The position numbers were made by a program, and so were the translations under genes. The notes beneath the pieces were generated by a model. That model was not told the origin of the DNA, did not search any database, and was given only the letters and a program-made list of their open reading frames with translations. From contig JBNGIS010028758.1 in assembly GCA_049999725.1 (NCBI GenBank), positions 24,748 to 53,729 of the forward strand: a DNA stretch of 28,982 nucleotides, given 5' to 3'. This DNA is from Haplomitrium mnioides (lineage: Eukaryota > Marchantiophyta > Haplomitriopsida > Calobryales). This document shows positions 1 to 9,747 of this stretch, piece after piece; positions within the stretch are counted from its first letter, which is position 1; the number at the start of each line of letters is the position of its first letter.

Positions 1-720
1 CTAAAAGAAGAGACAAAGACAAGCTGGAAGAGGGATGCAGTTATACAAAGAATGGGAACATGATGGTGACATCAAACAAGGCTACATCTGAGGGGTGTTG
101 AATTGGTAGGAGGGCTACAGGAACCAGTATGGTTCTCAGGAGTGGGAAAGTCAGCAAAGGTGGAATTGGGTGGTAAAGGAAAGGTGGACAAGAAGACTCG
201 AAGCATGTGGGGAACAGACTTGTGGGGTGAACTAAGGACTATTGATGAAGGGTTACGATTGGTAAGATGTTGGTGAGAAGGGGACCAGTACTCAGAGGGC
301 TTTATCTGATTGGATCTTTCCCAAGATGGTGTTGTTGGCTGGTAGCTAAGGTAAGGAACAAAGTGAACAAAAAAGTAAAAAACGTTTATGTGTCGTGTGT
401 TGCATGAGAGTGAAGGGTTTTGTTTGTAATTCCGTTGTTCAGTTCATTTGTTGAAGTTAAGTATTTACGGTAGTCTGGATAGGTGGTGTCTTTGTCTGTG
501 AAAGAAACGTGATTGATGATTAGTGAAGATTGTTATAGGTATGAGAATACGTTTGAGGAGGTTAGAGTTGAGGAAGGCTGAGGCTAAGAGGATGTGTAGT
601 GGTGTCGTGAACCTGGTTATGGAATAAAGTGCTATCCAATTTATGTGAATGATTATGTGCTGTAATACATTTGAGTTTTCATGATTTGCTTTTCAAAGTT
701 AGAACACATCTAAGAATCAG
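1..720. other. Unassigned sequence, no gene seen
   Basis: I see no convincing coding region on either strand. Short open stretches are interrupted and match no family I recognise. The G-rich plus strand at 60-340 could be a remnant of a repeat, but I cannot name it. Confidence 0.4.
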
Positions 721-811
721 ACGCATTTGATTTATTTCAATTTCTGTTATGGGATACTGTTCCTAAGCCGGAAGACCAGCCCGCATGCCACAAGTTGTTT
801 GCAGGTCCTAA

Positions 812-984
812 GCCGATCCTGGGGGAAAGAAGCACCCTCACGATCCCTTGTGTCCTGGTGGACTTCACTACCACCACGACCAAGTGTAACCCTTGATAGC
901 CGATCCTGGGGGAAGAAGCACCCCCACGGTCCCTTGTATCCTGGTGGACTTCACTACCACCACGATCAAGTGTCATCCTAGATA
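812..984. repeat. 87-bp direct tandem duplication, two units
   Basis: Unit 1 is 812-898 and unit 2 is 899-984. Both begin GCCGATCCTGGGGG, continue through a shared GGTGGACTTCACTACCACCA stretch and end near GATA. Unit 2 lacks one A in the purine run after GGGGG, so the second unit is 86 bp. About ten substitutions separate the copies. The duplication lies just downstream, on the minus strand, of the gag remnant at 1040-1260, so it may sit inside the same old element. Confidence 0.85.
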
Positions 985-1039
985 GCCCAATCAGCGGGGT
1001 TCCTTACTTACCCAACCTGTTACTCACCGTTCGAAGTTA

Positions 1040-1260
1040 GGCATATACTACAACTACCGACCAACAATCAGGGCTCCTCCCCCTATGCCCTAAATTTCAA
1101 GACCTAACACCTATTTTCACGTGGCTCTCTCTATTTGCCTATGCGGCATTCTCCAAGTCATCTAGCCAGGCATCAGGGTCATCCTTAGGTCATCCTTTAA
1201 ATGACTTGTACTTGAACCGAACTCGCAGTCCGAAAGGAGGCACCGAGTTAGTCATTACAG
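1040..1260 (-). pseudogene. Decayed Ty3/gypsy gag fragment
   Basis: The minus strand reads a gag-like stretch: a basic FKYKSFKG segment, then PKDDPDAWLDDLENAA, then ANRESHVKI and a tryptophan-containing end. This spacing resembles the N-terminal part of the Retrotrans_gag domain (PF03732), in which a DP-x-W/F-L segment precedes an A-x-A-N motif and a later tryptophan. The frame has stops at TGA, TAG, TGA and TAA, each one transition from CGA, CAG, CAA or TGG. Only about 70 residues can be followed. The assignment rests on pattern alone and is moderate; it could be another retroelement capsid fragment. Confidence 0.5.
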
Positions 1261-1299
1261 TTCCATGCAAGGACAACTCTACCCACGAGTCAATTACCC

Positions 1300-2807
1300 T
1301 CTCCACTTTATGTCAAGCTAGCTAACAACAAGATGCTTGTTTCTCTTAGCTTTTCAACCTTATACTGACACGACCTTGAGGGGTTCTTTCTGTACCAAAT
1401 GATAACTTGGTCTGGAGTTGGTCTTAGGCTTGTGCGAACCTTTGCCCTCTTTCTAGTGCCAGAAATTTAGGTCACACCCCTCCGTTGGTCCTTAACTCCC
1501 AAAGAGGCCACTTTTGAAGGAGAAGGTGACAATGAGGTCGTAGGTCCTTTTATGAGATGGCCCCGGAATCCAAATTATCACTTTTTGGTCTTTAGCAAGC
1601 TTGAGCTTTGCTCTACATACCTATCAGCATATCAAAAATCACCCCAACAAACTAACCCGCACAGTTCTACACACAAACACCCAACACACAACCTTTTGCT
1701 ACTCAATGCTTTACAACTGACAAAAGCTTCTTGCTTATGATATAAGCTCAAGATGCAAAATGTACAGTACCAAGGGGATAGTGACTACAGTTATGTCCCA
1801 CTGTGAGTTGTTTCCTTTGATGATAACAATCTTCAATTTCAATCAACTACGAATCTAAAGTATACTTCTGCTAATGTTGGAATCGACAAGGCTAGCTACT
1901 ACAACACTCATGCTCTACACTTCACCATAAGTCCATCTATTCTGAGTGACCTCAATGACACATGTACACGCATCATACAATAGAAATCGCCAAGCACCAA
2001 CAACAAATCGACACTCCCACGTCACCCAACCCACACACCCTATCCGGATAGTTTTCTCACCTCCATCGCTAGAGGGTCTTGGATTTACTTCCACAAGATC
2101 AGAAGATGTCAGACTACCTTCCCATCAAAAAGACAGTCCTCTCGACTGTTGGCCAACCCACTCCACCCAAAACTTTGACTAGATCTTCCATGCAACTCGC
2201 GGGCACTAACACGTCAACTCCTCTCTTAGCTCCACTTGAATGTTTAAACCAACAGGGCCCTCCAAGCATTCCAGGGACTAATGCTTTTGCAAAGACCAAC
2301 CTTGATTTGACACTAGGACCCTCCCTTGGCTGCCTCTCACAAATTCTAGGCTAAGGGAATCCTCTTCTGTTTCAAGTATCAATGCACCTCCGAATGCTGG
2401 CTTGCCTTCAAGAATGAGTACACCTGGATTACCTGAGCCTCTAGAGCCTCCTTCCTGGCAATTCTCATCGCCCCTCCAGTCCACCTCCACCTTTGATAGC
2501 CCTCCCACACGAGCTCACTCACTTCAAGTGAAACATCACTAGAATTCCCTCCCTTATCCCTCACTTCATCCCTTGTACAAGATAATCAACCCTTCACATG
2601 TTGAAGCGAGACAATCTATACTCCCTACTCATTTCCCCCCGATCTTGGCTTTCCATCCTGACCCTTTCTTGGCTGTTCTTGTTTTTGCATCTTTCGATAG
2701 TAAGGAGGGCCACACCTATTCACAATAATTTGGTGGTCCTTTCTTGGCTCTTGAGTGTAACTATTTCTTGGTGCGATGACACCTGTCTTGAGGATGCCAA
2801 ATATCAT
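1300..2807. other. Unassigned decayed sequence
   Basis: Several short open frames exist on both strands (for example plus 2079-2354 and minus 2278-2508). They overlap each other and show no motif I recognise. The stretch probably belongs to old retroelements. I see no promoter, RNA gene or intact reading frame. Confidence 0.4.
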
Positions 2808-3310
2808 CCAGATCTGGTGAAGACAAACTCAGCGCAGATTAGAAAGAATGACCTGATGAAGATGGGATCGGCGCGAGTATGAACAGTTGATCTGAAAAAA
2901 GTAAGCTCAAGGCAGATCCTAAAGGCTAATCCGATGAAGACAAACTCGATGCAGATCAAAAAGATGATGTACGCTCGACATAGATCCAAAAAGATGACCC
3001 AATGAAGATAGGATTGGCGCAAGTCTGCACAGTTCATCTGACAAAGGTATGCTTGGCACAGATTTGAAAAGATGACCCAATGAAGATGAGATCGGCGCAA
3101 GTTTTAATAGTTGATCTAACAAAGGTAAGCTCNNNNNNNNNNNNNNNNNNNNNNNNNNNNNNNNNNNNNNNNNNNNNNNNNNNNNNNNNNNNNNNNNNNN
3201 NNNNNNNNNNNNNNNNNNNNNNNNNNNNNNNNTTGATCTAACAAAGGTAAGCTCGGCGCAAATCCGAAAGAATGACCAGTTGCAGATGGGATCAACGCGA
3301 GTCCAAATAG
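2808..3310. repeat. 78-bp degenerate tandem repeat array with assembly gap
   Basis: The landmark GTT(G/C)ATCT(G/A)A-CAAAGGTA(A/T)GCTC recurs at 2886, 3032, 3110 and 3232. The spacings 3032-3110 and 3232-3310 are exactly 78 bp, and a unit without the landmark precedes at 2808. The 2886-3032 interval is 146 bp, so it holds one unit plus a partial one. Other shared words are GATGAAGA, GGCGCAAGT and GCAGAT. The array lies about 230 bp upstream of a TATA box, as repeat arrays in the U3 part of LTRs often do. Its true copy number is unknown because the gap falls inside it. Confidence 0.8.
3133..3232. other. Assembly gap of 100 N
   Basis: Exactly 100 N, a conventional placeholder length. It falls within the 78-bp array, so unresolved repeat copies are the likely cause. 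The same landmark phrase flanks it on both sides. Confidence 0.98.
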
Positions 3311-3540
3311 TTGAAAGCAGACCCCGATCCATGACGACAAACCCCGATTAGCGCCGACAACTCCAATGGTCAACTAGAATGGTCAACTTCAATAATTGAC
3401 TTCTTCCAATTGAGCACCCCTTGCTGCCACCTTCCTTCCTCGCGCTCGATCGAAGGATTGGATCAAGGACAATCAACTCCGAAGTTTGACTTCACTCGAT
3501 AGAAACAAACAACCCCGATGAAAGACAGACTTTGGAAGAA

Positions 3541-3748
3541 TATAAATCTGTCGGGACCCCACTCAAAACCTCTCAGCATCTGATGAGTCTATGTGTCCTT
3601 TGACCCCCCCTCTGGTGTTGTCGCTACCCTTTGAGGATCGTCACATTGTTCTTTCTTCCTCATTCCTTCCAATTTTGATTGTGTTGGGGGCGTTTGCCCT
3701 CCTTGTCACCATCGAATCCTACTACTACTCTGATTAATCAAGAATAAA
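3541..3748 (+). promoter_or_regulatory. TATA box and downstream poly(A) signal, possible LTR remnant
   Basis: TATAAAT lies at 3541-3547 and AATAAA at 3743-3748, about 200 bp apart. A 78-bp repeat array lies upstream. This order (repeat array, TATA, AATAAA within a few hundred bases) is that of U3-R in a plant LTR. I find no clear primer-binding site downstream and no second copy in the window, so a solo or truncated LTR, or a host promoter, are both possible. Confidence 0.4.
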
Positions 3749-3749
3749 A

Positions 3750-4114
3750 GACGTAGCTCCCCGCCATGTCTAAAGCTCCTCTTCTGTTGTCGGTTTGTTG
3801 ATTCCAGCCGGCTCTTTTGATTTTTCGCCTCTTGGCCTTGAATCCTTTCTTCTCAAGATCTCCTTCCCTCAACCTCCTTACAAGTCCCTTCGTAATGGCT
3901 ATGAAGAATGTCCCATTCTTTCATCATCCAAGTTCTGATTTCTGCATTCCAATGCCCGTCTGAATGGGTAGTTGAACAATCCCTTCCTGAGATCACTGAT
4001 ATTGGATACTTTGATGCCTCTGGAGTATCTTAACATCTAAAAGTAGAAAAATGCTCCAATGTTGTTTCCAAACTTAAAAAAAATTTCATTAGTGCCTTAC
4101 TTCACCGGGTGACA
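3750..4114. other. Unassigned sequence
   Basis: There is an ATG at about 3765 with a very short frame, and no further coding signal. It may be leader sequence of the element suggested upstream. Confidence 0.3.
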
Positions 4115-4410
4115 ATGGTTTTATGTCCTTTCTTTTTGCGGTTTGTTTAGTAGTCTGTTTTATATGTTGTAATGACAAAGTCAAGAAACTGCCTATGGAG
4201 CGAAAGAGAAGACCCAAAAATCAGGTTCATCAACAATCAAGACTTGGTTAAGGTATCTGTCAACAACAACAAGATGGAAATAGCGATACTTGACAAGGAA
4301 GATGGTGAGAAATTGATGAAAAAAATCCAAGAGCGTTTGAATAAATAGTGCAGCAGGAAAATATTTTCTTTTCTGGAAATTGAATATAGCGAAAAAATGT
4401 GAGCAAGAAT

Positions 4411-4413
<3 letters not shown>
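4115..4413 (+). repeat. Dispersed repeat copy 1, ends at a (CT)n tract
   Basis: This 299-bp stretch aligns without a single gap to 28637-28935, at about 88% identity by hand count, and both copies run directly into (CT)n at the same base. A frame starting ATG ACA AAG at 4174 encodes about 52 residues, including a conserved KIQERLN word. It ends at TAG where the other copy has CAG. A second frame in both copies starts with a hydrophobic stretch (LVVCFICC) followed by basic residues, but copy 1 stops earlier. I do not recognise the protein. The unit could be the 5' part of a transposable element or a gene fragment spread with its microsatellite. Confidence 0.75.
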
Positions 4414-4460
<47 letters not shown>

Positions 4461-4470
4461 NNNNNNNNNN

Positions 4471-4523
<53 letters not shown>

Positions 4524-4535
4524 ACACACACACAC
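4414..4535. repeat. (CT)n microsatellite with 10-N gap and (CA)n tail
   Basis: CT dinucleotides run from 4414 to 4460. Ten N (4461-4470) mark unresolved length, and the CT run resumes to 4517. It then passes through ACTCTC into a CACACA run ending near 4535. It directly abuts the dispersed repeat, in phase with copy 2 at the window end. Confidence 0.95.
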
Positions 4536-5579
4536 ATTTTATGGAGATATGGAATCGAAATGTGAGGAATTGGTTCCTATGGTGCGGGCTGCGAGGAGCT
4601 GAAGAAGTTTTTTGGAGATTGTGAGGAAAGTCTGATCATGCCTATGTTCAGATTTGTTATTTGGTTGTTTTTCAAAGTGCTAGAACGTTTGCCATAGGGA
4701 AGCAGGAGAGAGTTAGTGGAAAATCCTAAAAAATGGAAGTTCGATCTTGTGTGTAAGTGATGCTGCAATGCTGCATCCGCTGGGAAGAATGTATGTATCG
4801 GCCACTTGTATAGTCATTATAGAGGGCATGTGCTGTCAGCAGTCTACTTCAAAGTTCATTGAGTTGTTCCAAGGGTGACGCTCCCTTGTGCAATTGAGGT
4901 AGTAGTGTGCATAAGTTTGTTCCCCTATTCTATCAGTGGGTATGTTTATGTGTTATGTGTTGCTTTCCTACGAGATTGATCTAGATGTTGAAGCTAGTAA
5001 CAGAAGGCCGCCCTTGGAAAAATAGGACTACCTCTTTATTTTTACGTGTTTTTCCCAGTGTCTGTTCTCTAGGTAAGGTCAGAGCCTAAGAACAAGGACT
5101 CAATCTAGAAAAAAGAAGTCTTGCTTTGTGTGGTGTGATTCTTCTTATCTCTATTTGTAAAAGGTACATTTGAGTTATGTAGGTTACAATCTAAGTTGCA
5201 CAAACTCAATTATTGTCCACTAGACTTGTGTAGTTGGTTAGTTAGTGAGCATGAGGTGCTCTTAGATTTGGGAGAAGATGGACCTCAAAGTCGATAGCCA
5301 TGTATTACTTTATATGAGTAAGGATTTTCCTACTTGCCACATCTATATCTGTCAAATGGTCTGCCCTTGCATTTGAATCCTTCCTTTGCCTAGAGGACTC
5401 TACTAATTAGTTTGTCGTAAACTGCTGCAAGGTTCCCAACAATTCAAAGTTCATTACATTATGTTTGGGAAACTGCCTCATAGTGTTCATTTTTTATCCC
5501 TAGGTCCCTCACATTTCTCTTTCTCTATATCGTAGGTCCCAAGTCATTCTTCTTCTTATCCACCAATTTTGACAAATCT
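4536..5579. other. Unassigned sequence
   Basis: No coding region, RNA gene or repeat structure that I can support. Short frames on both strands lack recognisable motifs. Confidence 0.4.
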
Positions 5580-6070
5580 TCAGCTTGGTCTTGGTCCATT
5601 GGTCCTTCCAAATGCCCTTAGATCTTACCTTTTGTCCAGTCCTTCTTCTCTGCCCGACAACATTTTCAATAGGGAAGTTGAAATGACACCTCTTTGGCCT
5701 AGCTTATGACCACTAGCTCCTCCTTTTACCCTCTGGTCTCACCTTTTGTTGAGTCCTTCTCTGCTGCCCAACGTCATTTTCAATAGGGAAGTTGGAACGA
5801 CGCCTCTTCAACCTGGTCTGTGTTCACTAGTTCCCCCATTTACCCTATGGTCTCACCTATTGTCCAATTCTTCTCTGCCACTTGAAGCCGTTTTCAACGA
5901 GGAGGTTGGAACAACGCCTCTTCGGTCTGGACTGCAACCACTAGTTTCTCCCTTTACCCTTAGGTCCCTCCTTCTAACCGGTCATTCGTTGCTGCCTTAG
6001 GTTGTTTTCAACGGGCAAGTTTGAACATTGCTTCCAAAAGCCCATACCCTTGATGTCACCCCCCTAACCC
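5580..6070. repeat. 114-bp minisatellite, about four units
   Basis: The word TTTTCAA(T/C) begins at 5663, 5777, 5891 and 6005, giving three consecutive spacings of exactly 114 bp. Other shared blocks are TTCTCTGC, GTTGGAAC-A-CGCCTCTTC, CCACTAG-T-CTCC and ACCTT(T/A)TGT. The units are roughly 70-80% alike, and partial units extend both ends. The period is a multiple of three (38 codons), so a plus-strand frame at 5746-6000 stays open by repetition. I do not think it is a gene. Confidence 0.85.
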
Positions 6071-6844
6071 GATAACTTCCCTAATGTTTGTCTTTAGTGC
6101 CTGATTATGACCGCCGAACTAAGCCTGCCACTCAGTTAATCCCTTTAGCCTCCGGTGTATAACTTTACTCGGGGGTATCTTTGTTCAATCAAAGTCATCG
6201 CTTTGTGCCTCCCATGTCCATTCCATCGGAGTCACTGCTTTGCCTCCTACCTCTGTTGTATCATAGCTACCACTTCATTCATATCCGAAATATCAAAGTC
6301 CCCATTCCACCTATTGTCTATGATATCAACGTCACTCTTTCCATCTTTAATCAATTCTTAGGAGTTTTTGTTTTGCCCATATCTTGGACCCCGCTGAGTC
6401 ACTATTTTTTCTACAACCCTATTGAAGTTGTCGTTTCATCAGAACCACGACCAATTGGACTTGCGTTGTATCAGCCTAGACCTGTTGGATTATTTTGGAA
6501 GAACAGATGTTGAAGTCGTGAATTGCTTCCCAACACATTGTACCCATGTTCCCATTAGTACCCATTGAGTTGAATCCTTGTAGGATATCTCCCCATGCGT
6601 TCACCATGTCTCATTGTATCCTAAGGAGAATTCCCTTCCATTGTGTAATGTGCATCAGTGATGCCGAAAGGATTTGGATCACAGAATTCTTACGATTGAA
6701 GTGCATTCACCTTCTCAAACGACTCTTTATGGCATCTCAATATGATTCATCGCTTGTAGGAATACTACCACAAACTTAGATGGAACTCTGCTAGAGGACA
6801 ATTACACCTATACTACAACGCATTGACAAGTTAAGAACCCGTGG

Positions 6845-6850
<6 letters not shown>
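6071..6850. other. Unassigned sequence
   Basis: Two overlapping plus-strand frames (6155-6361 and 6181-6513) and a third at 6546-6779 are open, but they show no motif, and their composition resembles the minisatellite upstream. I see nothing I can name. Confidence 0.35.

Positions 6851-6905
<55 letters not shown>
6851..6905. repeat. (CT)27 microsatellite
   Basis: An uninterrupted CT run of 55 bases, followed by ACACATATTC. The sequence before it does not match the dispersed repeat that precedes the other two CT tracts, so it appears independent. Confidence 0.97.
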
Positions 6906-6910
<5 letters not shown>

Positions 6911-7368
6911 TATTCTAATAGCCGCCTCAATGCCTTTTCTCCATTGTGTTGCTTCACAATCCTTTTCTCTTTTTCTTATTACAAAAGAAATAATCAAAAT
7001 ACTATCAGTCCCTTATTATCGCCTCGTATTAACTTGTTGGATATGACCTCGAAATTAATTTTTGATCCTTTTCTCTAAGTACTACTCTCTATTTCTTCCT
7101 ATTGCGTTACTGGCCAAGAGCAAGATTGAATTGTTGCTTCTATTCTCCCTCTCTTCTTCCATGGCATTACGAAGACGGTTCTGATTTTGATTTCATTGTT
7201 CGAAACACATCTTAATGTGTGTTTGTGTATGAGGAAACCTTTTGTCTCTTCTACTCGATCAAAACGCTATTCACATTGGATCATCTCTGTTCCTCCTCCC
7301 TCCTCGCCAACACCTCTTACACCTACTGAATCCCCACCTCTCCTAACCCAATGCAAGTTTCTATCACC

Positions 7369-8154
7369 ATGGCATTTCTTCCAACCCAACCATCTCGTTA
7401 CTCCATATAGAAGTTCACTGGTCAAATGTCTATAGATCGTGTAAATGTGGGCACACATATGAATAGATTCCTTGTGTTAGTAGCCACGACATGTGGTCCC
7501 GCTGAGATACTTTGTTTTCAATTCCCTACTACACTAGATGGTGATGCTATTAATTGGTAACTCTGTGAAGATATTGGAGTTCCTTTATGGCCAAATCTTC
7601 ACACTGCCTTTTTGGATAGATTTAGACCCGCTTGTCATTTTGATCGTGCTTGGGACAAATCATTTTGTATCAAGATGTACGTCGGCGAGTCGACTCAAGA
7701 TTATAGTAACTTTTCTAAAGTTGTTGTGAGCAAGAGATGAACTCCCTCGCCAGATGATGATCAGGCTGGCTTCTTCATTACGGGACTTCCTAATGTTATT
7801 CAAGAACATGTCTTGCTCCAAGTCTCCCAAACACTTGAGTGCACCATTCACTTGGCCACCTCGTATGAAAAGATGTTGCACCGTCAAGATCAATTTGCCT
7901 CTACTTCTTCCTTGCTAGTGCTAGAACAATCTAGATCATATTCTTTAGTGCTTGGTCTCTCATCCCCTACTTCCTTACAGGTGTCATATCTTTCTCCATC
8001 ACCGTCTGCTTCTTTTGTAGCATCCAATTTGGATCTTGAAGTTAAACTCGCTGAAGTACCTTCACGTTTAACATACCAGATTGCTACTTTGAAGCTCCAA
8101 ATGGTGAATTCTAGTCATGTTCTGACTCTTTCTTCCTTTGCTTCCAATGTCTAG
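7369..8154 (+). pseudogene. Ty3/gypsy gag pseudogene (element D)
   Basis: One plus-strand frame of about 260 codons runs from ATG 7369 to TAG 8152-8154. It shows the Retrotrans_gag (PF03732) layout. An RFLVLVATTCG segment leads to GDAINW, followed by WPNLHTAFLDRFRPACHF (the W-x-x-L-x-x-x-F-x-x-x-F signature). Next come ESTQDYSNF, ITGLPNVIQEHVL and a coiled C-terminal part. In-frame stops lie at 7408-7410 (TAG), 7558-7560 (TAA) and 7738-7740 (TGA), with no frameshift over the whole length. In the intact family Gag forms the capsid of the retrotransposon particle. No zinc knuckle, protease or polymerase follows; the AT-rich block begins right after 8154, so the element is truncated. It differs from the gags of elements A and C. 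Confidence 0.8.
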
Positions 8155-9747
8155 TCCATTCATTGTAGTAAACAACATTCACCTTTTGAGGCTTAACAAC
8201 CATACTTTGAATCAGAAATAGGCTGCTCAGAATATGAACTCTTTTGTTTAGGAAAAAACATGGGTTTTGAGCTCAAAAAAGAGAGAAAACGAGGATACTT
8301 TTTCAAAACAAAACGTATGTGAGTTTTTAAGCTTTTTTTTTGTCATTTTAACAAGGATGATAGAACCAGAGTCAATTTCATTATGCAAAATCAAACAATA
8401 TTCTAAGTTTTTATTAAAATATTAGAAATATCAAAATTGATGAGAAGCATAACAATTATGGTCAGTTTTTATAAGAAACTTGCATTTATCATTTATTACA
8501 ATTCGAAGCCCAAAAATTGAAATACACGTATGAAGAAACTATTTTGAAATATGTTTGGTCGTACAAACTCTATGCACACATAGACATGGTGCTCTTTGAA
8601 ACTTATTTTTTTGAAAATAAATTACAAAACATGACAAAAATACCCAAGCACATAAGAAGTCATTGCATGGATTTAGGAGCTCTATTTTCAAGTTCAAGCA
8701 AGAAAGAAGCTTTCATTTGTAGTTGAAAATCCATGCACGCAAAAGTTAAATTGGGTATGAAAAAAAGGTTTCACCATTTAAAAATATTTTATAATTCAAA
8801 GAAACATATACACAAAGGAGTCATATTGAGAATCAAAAAGGCAGTGGCTAAGGAGATTGAATTAAGAGTGTAAACAAGAGACATATTCAAGTTTTTGACT
8901 AGATTCTACCAAACAAAGGTCTTGAGTTCTACAAAAGAGTCTTTGACCAATGTTGAATCTAAGAACTAAGCGGTAGTCTTGGTATATAGAAGCTTTAGGG
9001 TCGTATATGAGAATTAGAACGAGTGGAGGGCTTCAACTTCCACCCCAAAGTCTATACACGCATAGGAATCCAAGCTCAAAATTTGAACACTCTACTCCAA
9101 ATTCTATACCCCCATAGGAATTCGAGCTCACTATCTAAACACTCCACAACAAAGACTATCAAGAACCTAGGTTTTAGGTTCCGTAGGAGAGTTTTTACAT
9201 GCACGACATTTTGACTTATGAATCAAAGTTTATGCAAACATAGGGTTTAGACTTCTACAACTTAAGATACAAGTGCTAAAGGTTATATTTTTTGCAACAA
9301 ACTCTATGTATGCTAAAAATTTCATTTTTTGATTTGGAATCTAAAAGTAAAACGGGTATAAAGCTCTACATCCGAGTCAAAATGCGCCAAAGGTTTTCAA
9401 TTTTTCATCAAAGTCCTTACAAGAAAAAGATAAGCAGTCAATTTGGGCAGATGCTTTAGCAATACAATAACCTTTAAGTCTTCTAGCAAGCACTAAAGTA
9501 GGAAACAACATACTTACAATTTGGATAAGAAAATATTTTTTAAACCGAATGAAAATAGTAACTAAATATTCAAGATTCATTTATAGAGTATAACATTCAA
9601 CTTAGGATGATTAACACTAAAATGTTCAAGGTGGAAGATAAATTCAACAAGTTTTTTCATAACATTCTCACGTACTTTATAAAATAATAGTCTTAAATTA
9701 CAATTTAATTGAAAGTATATAATATACAATAAAATTCTTAAATTACT
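8155..9747. other. AT-rich intergenic block
   Basis: Sequence composition changes sharply to AT-rich with A- and T-runs. I see no gene. Degenerate copies of a palindromic word recur: CTATGCACACATAG at 8570, CCATGCACGCA at 8731, CTATACACGCATAGG at 9052, CTATACCCCCATAGG at 9104 and TTTATGCAAACATAGGG at 9229. They share the core of the arrays at 13.9 and 15.2 kb. Confidence 0.5.
9039..9142. repeat. 52-bp tandem duplication carrying the palindromic core
   Basis: Unit 1 is 9039-9090 and unit 2 is 9091-9142, aligned without gaps. Shared words include CCAAA, TCTATAC, CCATAGGAAT or GCATAGGAAT, GAGCTCA or AAGCTCA, and AAACAC or GAACAC. Each unit carries one degenerate CTATGCGCGCATAGG palindrome. A weaker third unit may follow. 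Confidence 0.75.

Noticed and set aside
4193-4537. Long minus-strand frames rich in Arg-Glu across the CT tract
   Set aside because: They are translations of the (GA)n microsatellite and include the N gap.
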